From Deltaproteobacteria bacterium (GTDB taxonomy: Bacteria; Myxococcota_A; SURF-8): DNA of 14,013 nt. This document shows, one piece after another, positions 1-7,771 of this stretch. Location: assembly GCA_029570245.1 (NCBI GenBank), contig JAKQSH010000513.1, forward strand, positions 1 through 14,013. Reading direction: 5' to 3'. The notes under the pieces are model-generated. The model was given only the letters and a program-made list of their open reading frames with translations, made no database searches and was not told where the DNA came from. The position numbers and the translations under genes were made by a program. How positions within the stretch are numbered: the stretch's first letter is position 1; each line of letters starts with the position of its first letter.

Positions 1-1
1 A

Positions 2-3000
2 AAAGACACCGGAAACGAAGTATGCGATGAGTGTCCGACCGGAACCTACCAGAATCTTTCCGGCATGTCCTTCTGCAACAGCTGTCTGGCAGGAACCTTC
101 GCAGCCGCTACCGGTTCGGCCCTCTGTACCGCCTGTTCCGAGGGCACATACGCAGCCGGAACGGGCAATTCCGAATGCACGTCCTGCGCCATCGGGACTT
201 ATGCTTCAGGCACCGGGAACGCAAGCTGCACCGACTGCGCAGCTGGTCACTATGCCGACTCAACCGGAAGCGCTTCCTGCGCCGAGTGTGCTGCAGGCAG
301 CTTCGCAGCTTCCACCGGCAGCAGTTCATGTACGCTGTGCAGCATCGGTGATTATCAGAACCAGACCGGTCAGAGTGCTTGCATTGAATGTCACGAAGGT
401 TTCACAAACGACTCCACCGGCTCCATAAGCTGTGATCTGTGTGATTCCGGCTATTACGGCGCTCAGTGCGAAATCTGCCCGGAGTGTGTCCACGGATACT
501 GCAACGACGGCAATGCCGGTGATGGAAGCTGCGAGTGCGACACCGGCTGGAGCGGTGACTTGTGCGAAGTTCCGCCTCAGATGGTTATCAACGAAATATA
601 TTTCAAGTGGGTGCCTAAAAAAGGAATTACCTATCAGCCATACACAGAGATAAAAGGGCCTCCAGAGGCCAGTCTGAACGGCTGTCACCTCCTGGGTCTG
701 TCTCAGCCCGACGGTCTGCCTCTGGTGGATATCGACCTCAGCGGCAACACGATACCTGCCGACGGATATTTCGTGATATCTTATTTCCATGATATGCCCA
801 ACTCCGATTTCTCGACCAGCGAAATCGACTGGCTCGATGACGCGCAGGCTGTTCTTCTCAGCTGCGACGGAATAGATGTCGATCTGGTCGGCTACGGAGA
901 AGGCGCGATGATTGCCGAAGGCGATCCGATCGAAGATTTCATGCTGAATTATCCGCTCATACGCATGCCGAACGGCAGCGACACCGACGACAACTCCTTC
1001 GACTTCACCAACACTCATGCCTTTACAGCCGGATACGCCAACCCCGACATGCTGGTTGACTGGTGCCGTCTGCAATGGCCTGAAAACATAAGCGGAACAG
1101 AGGGAGACATTACCGAATCCGTATACGGGCGCGTATATATTGCCGGAATGACCAACCTGAATACGTCCAACAACTGGACGAGTTTCATCGTGGGCGAAGT
1201 CGGTTACGGCCCTGAGAGCAGCACGCCGGATGATTCGTGGACATGGTTCGCTGCGGAACCCAACAGCGAATACGACGGCAGTCTGTCCGGGGAACCTGAC
1301 AACGACGAGCATCTGGGCTCATTCACTATTCCGGCTTACGGCTCGGATTATCAGTACGCATTCCGTTTCAGCGCCGACCGTGGGCATCATTGGCTGATCT
1401 GCGACGGCGGCAATGAAGGTTCGGGCAACGGCTACGATCCTCTCAATGCCGGTGTGCTGACGATTATTGACGATCCATGTCTGCCCGATCCGTGCAGCGG
1501 TCACGGCAGCTGTGCTGAAGGCGTCTGCACCTGCGCCGACAACTGGACCGGTGCGGCCTGCGATCTGGCCGATCAGGACAACGATGATGTGGCGGATATC
1601 GACGACAACTGCATAGCCGAGCCTAATAACGATCAGACCGACAGCGATACCGATTCGTTCGGTGACGCCTGCGACAACTGCATATACGACGACAACGAAG
1701 ATCAGGCCGATTTCGACAGCGACGGAGCGGGCGATGTCTGCGATCCGTGCCCTGACGATGATATTGACGACCCGGACGAAGACGGTTACTGTGCCGGTGC
1801 GCGCTATAACATGCCGAAAGCCGGCGGCGGCGACTGCAACGAAGACCCGGGTGTCTGCGGCGCTGCCTGCTCGCCCGGACTTACTGAAGCCTGTGACGGT
1901 CGCGACAACGACTGCGACGACTCCACCGACGAAATCTTTACTGATCTTACTGAGCCGTGCCAGGTTGGTCATGGAGTCTGTCTGCGCAACGGCAACATGG
2001 TTTGCGCAGAGGATGGACTGAGCACCGTCTGCAACGTAACAGCCGGAATTCCTGAAGCGGATATCGACGTTTCATGCGACAACGCGGACAACGACTGCGA
2101 CGGTGCAATAGACGACGATTACCCGGAAGCCATCACCAACTGCGGTGTCGGTGCCTGTGCGACCAGTGGCAACATGTATTGCGACAACGGCGTAGAAAAG
2201 GATTCCTGTGTGGCGCTTGAGCCGCTGGCGGAAGTTGATGCATCCTGCGACACGGTCGATGATGACTGTGACGGTTCAACCGACGAAGATTACGTTGAAA
2301 TCGCCACCGATTGCGGTGTCGGCGCCTGCGCGGCTGTAGGCAACATGTACTGCGAGAACGGCGAACAGAAAGACAACTGCGAAGCCCTGGAACCGCAGGT
2401 GGAGATTGACGAGAGTTGCGACGCCACAGACAACGACTGCGACGGCGAAACCGACGAGGAATACAACGAAGTCGCCACGGATTGCGGCGTCGGAGTCTGC
2501 GCCGCCACCGGCAATATGTACTGCGAAAACGGCGAAGAGAAGGACAGCTGTGTCGCGCTGGAACCTCCGGTTGAAGTTGACGAGAGCTGCAACGGCGCGG
2601 ACAACGACTGCGACGGCGAAACCGACGAGGATTTCGTTGAGCTCTCCACCAGTTGCGGCGTCGGCGAATGCGCCGCCACCGGCAATACTTACTGCGAAAA
2701 CGGTCAGGAGAAAGATAATTGTACTCCGGGTGAAGTCGCCGAAGAAATCTGCGACGGTCTGGACAGCAATTGCAACGGCATTGATGACGCGAACGAAGAT
2801 CAGGAGCCGATGTGCGGCGTCAACGCCAGATGCGCCATCGAAGACGAACCGGTTGTCTGCGTCTGTATCGACGGCGCCGAGCTTGTCGGAGGTGAGTGTG
2901 TGATTCCCGATCCCTGCAAGGGTCTTGACGACTGGAGCGATTGCGAGCTTGCCGAATCCGGCGATGACGGAGTTTGCTTCGATGAAATCTGTCAGACAAT

Positions 3001-3709
3001 AATTCCCGGCGACCGCTGCGAGGAAATGCAGGCGCTCACCATCGGTCAGACTCTAAGCGTCGATATGCTGCCGCTGCATGTCTACCATGAAATTACAGGT
3101 GAATGCGCCGGAAGCGAGAATGTCTCGGCCACGGACTGGTTCGGTGTGGTTCAGCTGACGGACGACTCTAAATCCTACAGGGCCACCATTACGCCGGAGG
3201 CCGACGATCGCGTCGCTCTGCTGCTGACCGACAACTGCACATCCGACACATGCTTTGAGCCGGTTTATAAGGCTGAGAACGCCGGTGACGAGCTGGTGCT
3301 TGAAAATCTGCCTTCAGACGATGCCGGCACTCTGATTCTTCAGGTGCTCCTGCTTGAAAGCGCCGGAGACTCTGCGGATGTCGATATAAGCATCGAGGAG
3401 ATGGAAGTTGTTGACGGTGACGACATTGACGGTGACGACATTGACGGCGATGCTGTTGACGGCGATGATGTTGATGGCGATGCTGTTGACGGTGATGACG
3501 TTGTTGACGGCGATGATGTTGTTGACGGTGATGACGTTGTTGACGGTGATGACGTTGTTGACGGCGATAATGATGGTGAAGCCGGAACGCCGGATATCGA
3601 ATACGAAGTCAGCAACGGCGGCTGCAACAGCGGTAGCGGCGGCATTGGATTCACAGCTCTGCTGCTTCTGGGCCTGCTGTTCGTGCTGAGAAGAGTCAGA
3701 GAAGAATAA
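2..3709 (+). CDS. Giant secreted cysteine-rich mosaic surface protein (5' end outside window)
   Basis: The frame is open from base 2, so the gene starts upstream; the first ATG (65) lies inside a repeat and is not the start. 1235 residues are visible. Domains in order, numbered from base 2: eight or more 17-residue Cys repeats of ephrin-receptor-like (GCC2/GCC3) type (about 8-150); an EGF-like module (158-188); a lamin-tail domain (194-347, opening VINEI and closing with RMPNGSDTDDNSFDF); a beta-rich domain beginning DWCRLQWP (about 351-490), of a kind I recall from myxobacterial secreted proteins; a second EGF module (491-522); thrombospondin type 3 Ca-binding repeats (524-592); MopE-type DNDCDG metal-binding repeats (631-925); a PPC-like beta domain (about 1000-1130); an Asp-Gly-Asp linker (1137-1194); and a C-terminal tail with Gly-Gly-Cys, a hydrophobic helix and RRVREE. 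It is probably exported and surface-anchored; adhesion or metal binding is inferred. No enzymatic domain is seen. Confidence 0.9.
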   Translation, partial: KDTGNEVCDECPTGTYQNLSGMSFCNSCLAGTFAAATGSALCTACSEGTYAAGTGNSECTSCAIGTYASGTGNASCTDCAAGHYADSTGSASCAECAAGSFAASTGSSSCTLCSIGDYQNQTGQSACIECHEGFTNDSTGSISCDLCDSGYYGAQCEICPECVHGYCNDGNAGDGSCECDTGWSGDLCEVPPQMVINEIYFKWVPKKGITYQPYTEIKGPPEASLNGCHLLGLSQPDGLPLVDIDLSGNTIPADGYFVISYFHDMPNSDFSTSEIDWLDDAQAVLLSCDGIDVDLVGYGEGAMIAEGDPIEDFMLNYPLIRMPNGSDTDDNSFDFTNTHAFTAGYANPDMLVDWCRLQWPENISGTEGDITESVYGRVYIAGMTNLNTSNNWTSFIVGEVGYGPESSTPDDSWTWFAAEPNSEYDGSLSGEPDNDEHLGSFTIPAYGSDYQYAFRFSADRGHHWLICDGGNEGSGNGYDPLNAGVLTIIDDPCLPDPCSGHGSCAEGVCTCADNWTGAACDLADQDNDDVADIDDNCIAEPNNDQTDSDTDSFGDACDNCIYDDNEDQADFDSDGAGDVCDPCPDDDIDDPDEDGYCAGARYNMPKAGGGDCNEDPGVCGAACSPGLTEACDGRDNDCDDSTDEIFTDLTEPCQVGHGVCLRNGNMVCAEDGLSTVCNVTAGIPEADIDVSCDNADNDCDGAIDDDYPEAITNCGVGACATSGNMYCDNGVEKDSCVALEPLAEVDASCDTVDDDCDGSTDEDYVEIATDCGVGACAAVGNMYCENGEQKDNCEALEPQVEIDESCDATDNDCDGETDEEYNEVATDCGVGVCAATGNMYCENGEEKDSCVALEPPVEVDESCNGADNDCDGETDEDFVELSTSCGVGECAATGNTYCENGQEKDNCTPGEVAEEICDGLDSNCNGIDDANEDQEPMCGVNARCAIEDEPVVCVCIDGAELVGGECVIPDPCKGLDDWSDCELAESGDDGVCFDEICQTIIPGDRCEEMQALTIGQTLSVDMLPLHVYHEITGECAGSENVSATDWFGVVQLTDDSKSYRATITPEADDRVALLLTDNCTSDTCFEPVYKAENAGDELVLENLPSDDAGTLILQVLLLESAGDSADVDISIEEMEVVDGDDIDGDDIDGDAVDGDDVDGDAVDGDDVVDGDDVVDGDDVVDGDDVVDGDNDGEAGTPDIEYEVSNGGCNSGSGGIGFTALLLLGLLFVLRRVREE
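23..481 (+). repeat. 51-bp tandem repeats coding 17-residue Cys-rich units
   Basis: Units start with a Cys codon at 23, 74, 125, 176, 227, 278, 329, 380 and 431, exactly 51 bases apart. The consensus is C-x2-C-x2-G-T-[YF]-x3-T-G-x3, ending before the next Cys. The last unit degenerates into the EGF-like module. The array may extend upstream of the window. The pattern matches the ephrin-receptor-like / GCC2-GCC3 family of extracellular Cys repeats. Confidence 0.85.
1892..2797 (+). repeat. 171-bp tandem repeats with MopE-type metal-binding motifs
   Basis: The Cys codons opening the motif C-D-x2-D-N-D-C-D-G lie at 1892, 2075, 2246, 2417, 2588 and 2750. The three middle intervals are exactly 171 bases (57 residues); the first is 183 and the last 162. 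Each unit also carries a conserved T-x-C-G-V-G-x-C-A ... G-N-x-Y-C-x-N-G segment. Repeats of this acidic Cys type are known from MopE-like copper-binding and myxobacterial surface proteins; metal binding here is inferred. Confidence 0.85.
3407..3580 (+). repeat. Asp-Gly-Asp linker coded by 15- and 18-bp tandem repeats
   Basis: The protein reads V-DGDD-I-DGDD-I-DGDA-V-DGDD and so on, then VV-DGDD repeated. The unit is five residues (15 bp) in the first half and six residues (18 bp) in the second, because the Val is doubled. Synonymous GAC/GAT and GGC/GGT changes between units show that the array is not freshly amplified. Units are multiples of three, so gain or loss would alter linker length without a frameshift. 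It sits just before the membrane-anchor tail, as a stalk would. Confidence 0.9.
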
Positions 3710-3737
3710 CTGGCCGGAACGTTTTGAGTTGAAGCGC

Positions 3738-3766
3738 AAAAGGGGCTCCGCTGAGGAGCCCCTTTT
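3738..3766. terminator. Bidirectional rho-independent terminator
   Basis: A perfect 12-bp stem (3738-3749 with 3755-3766, AAAAGGGGCTCC/GGAGCCCCTTTT) closes a 5-base loop. Runs of four A and four T at its ends give a U-tract on both strands. It lies between the convergent ends of the surface-protein gene (stop at 3709) and pcp (stop at 3787) and can serve both. Confidence 0.93.
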
Positions 3767-3786
3767 ATTTCAGTTGTTGCGGCTTA

Positions 3787-4416
3787 TTACAGCAACGAAA
3801 GAATTATTTCGATGGCTCTGCGGCTGAGTTCCAGCGGCATTGACGACTGCTGTGCCTGCCTGTCGGGGTCTAGTGCGGCCACATCCTGCGGCAGACGCGG
3901 AATATGCACAAAAGCGCAGCTTGTCGGCATATTGCAGGATGCGGTGTGATGCAGCGCGCTGTACATGACGGCATTGCAGACATATGACCCGGCGGAGTTC
4001 GAGAAAGCCGCCGGAATGCCTGCGGCGTGCAGAGCCTCAAGAATTTCGCTGCGGCCCTTTAAGGCGCTCCAGTAAGCCGCTGGAGCTCCGCATATCAAAT
4101 CCGAGCCGCCGTCTGTGACGCCGGAGTTGTCCGCCTGTCTCGTTTCGCGCCAGTTCAGCGCCAGCCTTTCGAGCCTTATGGACGGTCCGGGCGCCACGCC
4201 CAGCGACAGCAGCAGAGCCGGTGTATACTTGTCCAGCAGAGCCGTGATTCTGTTGCAGGCTTTTTCGAACACCGTCGGCAGTACTGCCGTGTTGAGCGGC
4301 AGACCTCGCAGTTCAGGCATCTGTGCGAATTCGCGCGCCAGCATTTCGGACGGATTAAGCTTCACTTCTCCGAATGTTTCAAAGCCCGTAATCAGAATGC
4401 CTCCGGTTCGGCGCAT
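3787..4416 (-). CDS. pcp: Pyroglutamyl-peptidase I (pyrrolidone-carboxylate peptidase)
   Basis: A 210-residue cytosolic cysteine peptidase of family C15, which removes N-terminal pyroglutamate from peptides. The N-terminal ITGFETFG (residues 9-16) followed by LNPS is the family signature. The catalytic triad is recognisable: Glu83 in LERLALN, Cys147 in SAGSYVCNAV and His171 in FVHIP. The length matches the usual 200-215. I chose the ATG at 4416 rather than the longer in-frame one at 4476, because the signature begins here, a ribosome site sits 7 bases upstream, and the longer form would overlap the end of rdgC. The start is 11 bases after the rdgC stop, so the two genes are probably cotranscribed. 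It ends at the bidirectional terminator. Confidence 0.93.
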   Translation of the reverse strand: MRRTGGILITGFETFGEVKLNPSEMLAREFAQMPELRGLPLNTAVLPTVFEKACNRITALLDKYTPALLLSLGVAPGPSIRLERLALNWRETRQADNSGVTDGGSDLICGAPAAYWSALKGRSEILEALHAAGIPAAFSNSAGSYVCNAVMYSALHHTASCNMPTSCAFVHIPRLPQDVAALDPDRQAQQSSMPLELSRRAIEIILSLL

Positions 4417-4423
4417 GCTGTAG

Positions 4424-4428
4424 CCTTT
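4424..4428 (-). promoter_or_regulatory. Ribosome binding site deciding the pcp start
   Basis: On the minus strand AAAGG lies 7 bases before the ATG at 4416, overlapping the rdgC stop codon. This supports the shorter pcp start over the ATG at 4476 and suggests translational coupling to rdgC. Confidence 0.6.
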
Positions 4429-5594
4429 CAGTTTTCCTCGTACCATTTCTTTATGGCGGCCCTGGTCTTTGTCCACTCTCCGGCCACTCGCAGTTTCATA
4501 AACTCCGAAAAAACACTGTCGAACATCTGCAGGCCGCTTTCCAGCAGGTGCATGCGTTCATAAAACACGGCTTCACGTTCGGTGGCCTCGTCGGTTATGT
4601 CGTCTCGTTCGATCTGTACTTTGGGACATTTGAACGACGCGAAGTGGAACTGCTCGCCCTTGAGCGTCAGCTTCCATTCGTCCTGTTCGCGCTCAAGCAT
4701 TATGCTGGCTTCCTCGATTTCCTTGCCGTTGCGCAGTGCCGCCCGCACTTCATCGAAGCGCATCTGCGGTCCGGTCAGCACCATGCGCTGTTCGCCGGTC
4801 CCGTCGTCTCCGGCCAGCACAATTCTCTGATTTACGTGCGCTACGAATTTTTCTCCGGTCTGCAGAGGGCCTCTGACGGAGATTTCATAATCCGAAGAAG
4901 TGGTAAGGCTGCGATAGACCAGCCACAGCAGAAAATCGCGTCCGATCCAGCGATTGTCTTTTATGAGATCGACTGCGCTGTCGGATGTGGCCTCGTTGAA
5001 CTGTTCCAGGCGCGAATGATAATTCTTTTCAAGCACCAGTTTGGCGCGCGCATAAGGATGAACTATGCTCAATCCCAGTTTTTCGAAAGTTTCGCGGAAG
5101 TACGTATCGAATTCTTCCAGTGGTTTTGCGCCCAGCGTGGTTACCGTAAGCAGATCACTGTCGCGATTCCATACTGCGTCGAATACGCTGGGAATCGGCA
5201 GTGTTTTAAGCAGCAGGGCCTGATATGCCATGTCTTTCATTTCGGCTTTGCGGTCTTTGGGAACCCACTGAAATTCGGGATGATCGGCCAGCCATTCGTT
5301 GCACTTCTGATCGTACATATGTTTAAGCACAGGCTTTGGAACCTTGCGCTCGTCTTTGCGGAAAGCGAATGTCACATAAGGTGTGCGCAGAACGCTGCTT
5401 TCCAGAAAAAGAGCCGAGTCCTGAATGTCGTCGATACTGACCCAGCCGACGGATTTTTCGTTTATAGAGTCGTCTATGCTGTGAAAGCCGCGTTTGCGCA
5501 GGTTTTCAAGCAGCCATTGATCGAAGCCGTCACGCGGAACCGGGCCGGTGATGTGAAACTGGCAGATGCTGACTGTATTTTTCAGAATTCCCAT
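4428..5594 (-). CDS. rdgC: RdgC-like recombination-associated protein
   Basis: A 388-residue soluble protein without signal peptide or membrane segment. SVGWVSI (48-54) followed by FAFRKDERKVPKPVL (76-90) matches the start of RdgC proteins, where a GW motif precedes a segment with a charged stretch and the K-[IV]-[LV]-P hinge before a long helix; the following helical region (91-140) also fits. RdgC is a DNA-binding, ring-forming protein that restrains RecA in proteobacteria. This copy is longer than the roughly 300-residue enterobacterial one, and its C-terminal part is not recognisable to me. GGAG lies 8 bases before the ATG. It has its own upstream region, separated from cstA by a terminator, and is followed closely by pcp. 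The family call is by motif memory only. Confidence 0.7.
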   Translation of the reverse strand: MGILKNTVSICQFHITGPVPRDGFDQWLLENLRKRGFHSIDDSINEKSVGWVSIDDIQDSALFLESSVLRTPYVTFAFRKDERKVPKPVLKHMYDQKCNEWLADHPEFQWVPKDRKAEMKDMAYQALLLKTLPIPSVFDAVWNRDSDLLTVTTLGAKPLEEFDTYFRETFEKLGLSIVHPYARAKLVLEKNYHSRLEQFNEATSDSAVDLIKDNRWIGRDFLLWLVYRSLTTSSDYEISVRGPLQTGEKFVAHVNQRIVLAGDDGTGEQRMVLTGPQMRFDEVRAALRNGKEIEEASIMLEREQDEWKLTLKGEQFHFASFKCPKVQIERDDITDEATEREAVFYERMHLLESGLQMFDSVFSEFMKLRVAGEWTKTRAAIKKWYEEN

Positions 5595-5713
5595 AACTTA
5601 CACTCCGCTGTCATAAGAAAACAAAGCCCCGCAGGGGGGATGCGCAAGCTTATCCTGTCGCGGAACCGGAATCAAACATAAATGTTTTTTTCAGCAGTGC
5701 TTGCCTATGTTGC
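5595..5713 (-). promoter_or_regulatory. rdgC upstream region with a palindrome and a GC hairpin
   Basis: Two inverted repeats are visible. The first is AAACAT-N2-ATGTTT at 5674-5687, a possible operator. The second is CCCC-TGC-GGGG (minus strand) at 5627-5637, followed by CTTTGTTTTC, which looks like a weak attenuator in the rdgC leader. A weak promoter candidate on the minus strand is TTGATT, 17 bases, then TAAGCT; I do not trust it. The rdgC promoter must nevertheless lie here, because the cstA terminator sits just upstream. Confidence 0.35.
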
Positions 5714-5743
5714 AAAAAAGGAGCGGCTGTTGTCGCCGCTCCT
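5714..5743 (-). terminator. Rho-independent terminator of cstA
   Basis: Read on the minus strand, a 9-bp stem AGGAGCGGC/GCCGCTCCT (5735-5743 with 5719-5727) with a 7-base loop is followed by six T (5714-5719). It lies 27 bases after the cstA stop and separates cstA from rdgC. Confidence 0.92.
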
Positions 5744-5770
5744 CTGAGATGGTCATTCAGCTCTTTGTTT

Positions 5771-7537
5771 TCAGGCGGATTGCTGCTGTTTGAATAAAAT
5801 ATTGCGCAGCTTCAGAATGGCGAAGAATGCAGTAACCAGCGAGAGAATCATCAGGAAAACGTCCGCTCCCAGAAGCAGATATTTGCCTTCGGCCTGATAT
5901 TTTCCGAATAGATTCACCAGCGAGGCAAAAGTAGTCACCATCAGGAACAGAGCCGGCAGCAGCGTGTAAACCGCTTTGCGTCCGTGCTGAACCAGCCAGG
6001 CCGAAACCACCGTGAGAGTCAGGGCCGCCAGCAGCTGGTTCGAGGTTCCGAAAATCGGCCACAGGGCGCTGAAGCTGTTGGAGAAGGCCAGCCCGGCCAT
6101 CAGCAGCACGGAAATGAGAGCGTTGAAGTTCGGGTTCCTGAGAATGCGCGGTGTCTTCTCTTCGCCTCCGAACAGAACTCGCCAGAATTCTTCGAACAGG
6201 TAGCGGTTCAGGCGGACGGCGGAATCCAGAGTTGTGATGACGAAGCCTTCCACCAGTAGAATTCCGAAAACGGTAGCCATGGCCTGCGGCAGCCCAAGCG
6301 CCTGATTAAGAAGCATTCCGATGCCCAGTGAGAAGGCCAGAATGGGGTTGGCCGGAGCGATTTTTGCTTGTTCGACAGTGGGCCAGACCAGCATTTTGTA
6401 GTCTTCATAGCTGAGGGTGGTGCAAAGAGCCAGAACCACCAGCAATGCCAGTACACCTTCGAGCAGCATGCCGTCGTAGCCGATTTTTTTTGCATCTGAC
6501 TCGGTGGAAATCTGCTTGGCGGTTGTACCTCCGGCAACAAGAGAATGAAAACCGGATATCGCCCCGCATGCCACTGTTATGAACAACATTGGCCATATGG
6601 AGCCCAGGCGGGCCGCACCGTCTTCGGGTGCGTAAAGCGGGAACTTCATTTCGGCTCCCGTAAATCCGTTCAGAACGACGCCGATTGCCAGAAGAGTCAT
6701 TCCGATATAAAGAATCTGAACGTTTACGAAATCGCGCGGCTGCATTATTACCCACACCGGCAGCGAAGCGGCAAGCAGGACATATACAGAGAGAATTATC
6801 ATCCAGATTTTCGGGTTCATGGAGATCGGGAAATAAAATCCGACGGTTATTGAGCCGATGCAGACTGCGGCTGCGATGAGGTAAGACCATTTTGCGGAAA
6901 TTCCGCGCCGGTAGTTGAGATATCCGATGACAGGTGCGAACAGTGTGATTATTGCAACGGAAGTCGATGCTATGCCGCCGATGACTCCCAGCTGGCGGCC
7001 CTGGGCATCGACGCTTACGTTAAGCAGCGTCTGACCGGCCTCAAGCCCCAGTTTATCTATCGGCCACATTGAAGTGAGTGAAACCGCCGTGGCGACCAGG
7101 AAGTTGGATGTGACCAGCAGCAGCAGAATTATGGTGAACAGAATGAACAGAATGAAGCTGCCTTTGCCCAGCGTGCCTCTGGCCACTTCCGCCATGGAAC
7201 GTCCGCCTTCGCGGATGGAGACGAAAAGCGCCGAAAAGTCATGTACGGCGCCGAAGAAGACACATCCTAAAACTATCCACAGCCAGGCCGGCATGTAACC
7301 GTAGAGCAGTACCATGGTGGGTCCAAGAATCGGTCCTGCTCCGGCGATAGTTGCGAAATGATGCGCGAAAAGAACGTGAATTCTCGTCGGGACAAAATCC
7401 CGTCCGTCATTTTTTTCCACTGCCGGGGTGGGACGCGACGGATCGTAACCGAGGTTTTTTGCGATTACACTGGCGTAGAATCTGCTTGCCAGAATGAAAA
7501 GAACGATACCGCCCGCGAGCAACGCCAACGGATTCAT
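5771..7537 (-). CDS. cstA: Carbon starvation protein A family transporter
   Basis: A 588-residue polytopic inner-membrane protein with well over ten hydrophobic segments across its length. HHFATIAGAGPILGP (59-73) and the later SGFHSLVAGGTTAKQ segment are the hallmark motifs of the CstA family. Family members (E. coli CstA, BtsT/YjiY) take up peptides or pyruvate, in E. coli under carbon limitation or in response to pyruvate. This protein is about 110 residues shorter than the E. coli ones, matching the short CstA class found in many anaerobes and deltaproteobacteria. The ATG is preceded by AAGGAG at 8 bases. It is monocistronic, with a terminator right after it. No BtsS/BtsR-like regulator is in view, so the substrate (pyruvate or peptides) stays open. 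Confidence 0.93.
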   Translation of the reverse strand: MNPLALLAGGIVLFILASRFYASVIAKNLGYDPSRPTPAVEKNDGRDFVPTRIHVLFAHHFATIAGAGPILGPTMVLLYGYMPAWLWIVLGCVFFGAVHDFSALFVSIREGGRSMAEVARGTLGKGSFILFILFTIILLLLVTSNFLVATAVSLTSMWPIDKLGLEAGQTLLNVSVDAQGRQLGVIGGIASTSVAIITLFAPVIGYLNYRRGISAKWSYLIAAAVCIGSITVGFYFPISMNPKIWMIILSVYVLLAASLPVWVIMQPRDFVNVQILYIGMTLLAIGVVLNGFTGAEMKFPLYAPEDGAARLGSIWPMLFITVACGAISGFHSLVAGGTTAKQISTESDAKKIGYDGMLLEGVLALLVVLALCTTLSYEDYKMLVWPTVEQAKIAPANPILAFSLGIGMLLNQALGLPQAMATVFGILLVEGFVITTLDSAVRLNRYLFEEFWRVLFGGEEKTPRILRNPNFNALISVLLMAGLAFSNSFSALWPIFGTSNQLLAALTLTVVSAWLVQHGRKAVYTLLPALFLMVTTFASLVNLFGKYQAEGKYLLLGADVFLMILSLVTAFFAILKLRNILFKQQQSA

Positions 7538-7662
7538 ATTTTTTCTCCTTCGTTATTGCATGCCTGACAGGGATAACCCCGACGTTTTTTCAAGATACAA
7601 AATCATCAATATCACAAAAAAGAAAATCAGCCAAATCATCCAGGTGCGAAATAGCCGTTGAA

Positions 7663-7691
7663 TTGCCTCTGAAAGCAAAATCTGATATAAA
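7663..7691 (+). promoter_or_regulatory. Sigma70-type promoter candidate for the 7772 gene
   Basis: TTGCCT (7663-7668), a 17-base spacer, then TATAAA (7686-7691): four of six and five of six consensus bases. Transcription would start near 7698, giving a leader of about 74 bases that contains the inverted repeat at 7703-7723. Confidence 0.5.
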
Positions 7692-7702
7692 TATTAAAAT
7701 TT

Positions 7703-7723
7703 ATCTGCTGACAGTCGTCAGAT
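7703..7723. promoter_or_regulatory. Inverted repeat, possible operator
   Basis: CTGAC-N4-GTCAG (7708-7721) lies inside a slightly wider ATCTG ... CAGAT pair (7703-7707, 7719-7723). It is just downstream of the predicted start of transcription, a position where a bound repressor would block it. Short and unproven. Confidence 0.3.
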
Positions 7724-7771
7724 TCGGGTAAATGGTGTTTGCGTAATAATTGAATTGAAAAGGGAACAATT

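Larger units (their letters stand above)
7538..7771. promoter_or_regulatory. Divergent intergenic region between cstA and the exported protein gene
   Basis: A 234-base AT-rich divergent control region. It holds the cstA ribosome site next to 7537, a plus-strand promoter candidate (7663-7691) and an inverted repeat (7703-7723). On the minus strand I find only a weak promoter-like pair for cstA (TTGGCT, 17 bases, TATTGA). Confidence 0.5.

Noticed and set aside
23..481. The regular 51-bp repeats as a CRISPR array
   Set aside because: Units are contiguous and coding, with no conserved direct repeat separated by unique spacers.
326..1312. A 328-codon minus-strand open frame opposite the surface-protein gene
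   Set aside because: It is a shadow of the plus-strand frame. The product shows no recognisable domain, whereas the plus frame gives continuous EGF and lamin-tail domains.
1319..1972. A 217-codon minus-strand open frame
   Set aside because: It lies opposite the Asp- and Cys-rich TSP3 region; GAC/GAT codons read backward as Val/Ile, giving a low-complexity Val/Ala/Ile protein.
2290..2685. Repetitive minus-strand frame rich in Ser, Pro and Gln
   Set aside because: Its repeats are only the antisense reading of the 171-bp repeats.
3340..3654. Minus-strand frame of repeated Ser-Pro-Ser-Thr-Thr
   Set aside because: It is the antisense reading of the DGD linker; low complexity with no independent support.
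4417..4476. A longer pcp start at 4476
   Set aside because: It would add 20 residues ahead of the conserved ITGF start and overlap rdgC; the ATG at 4416 has a well-spaced ribosome site.
4548..5681. A 377-codon plus-strand frame opposite rdgC
   Set aside because: The minus-strand frame has a ribosome site, RdgC-like motifs and fits the pcp operon; the plus-strand product has no recognisable features.
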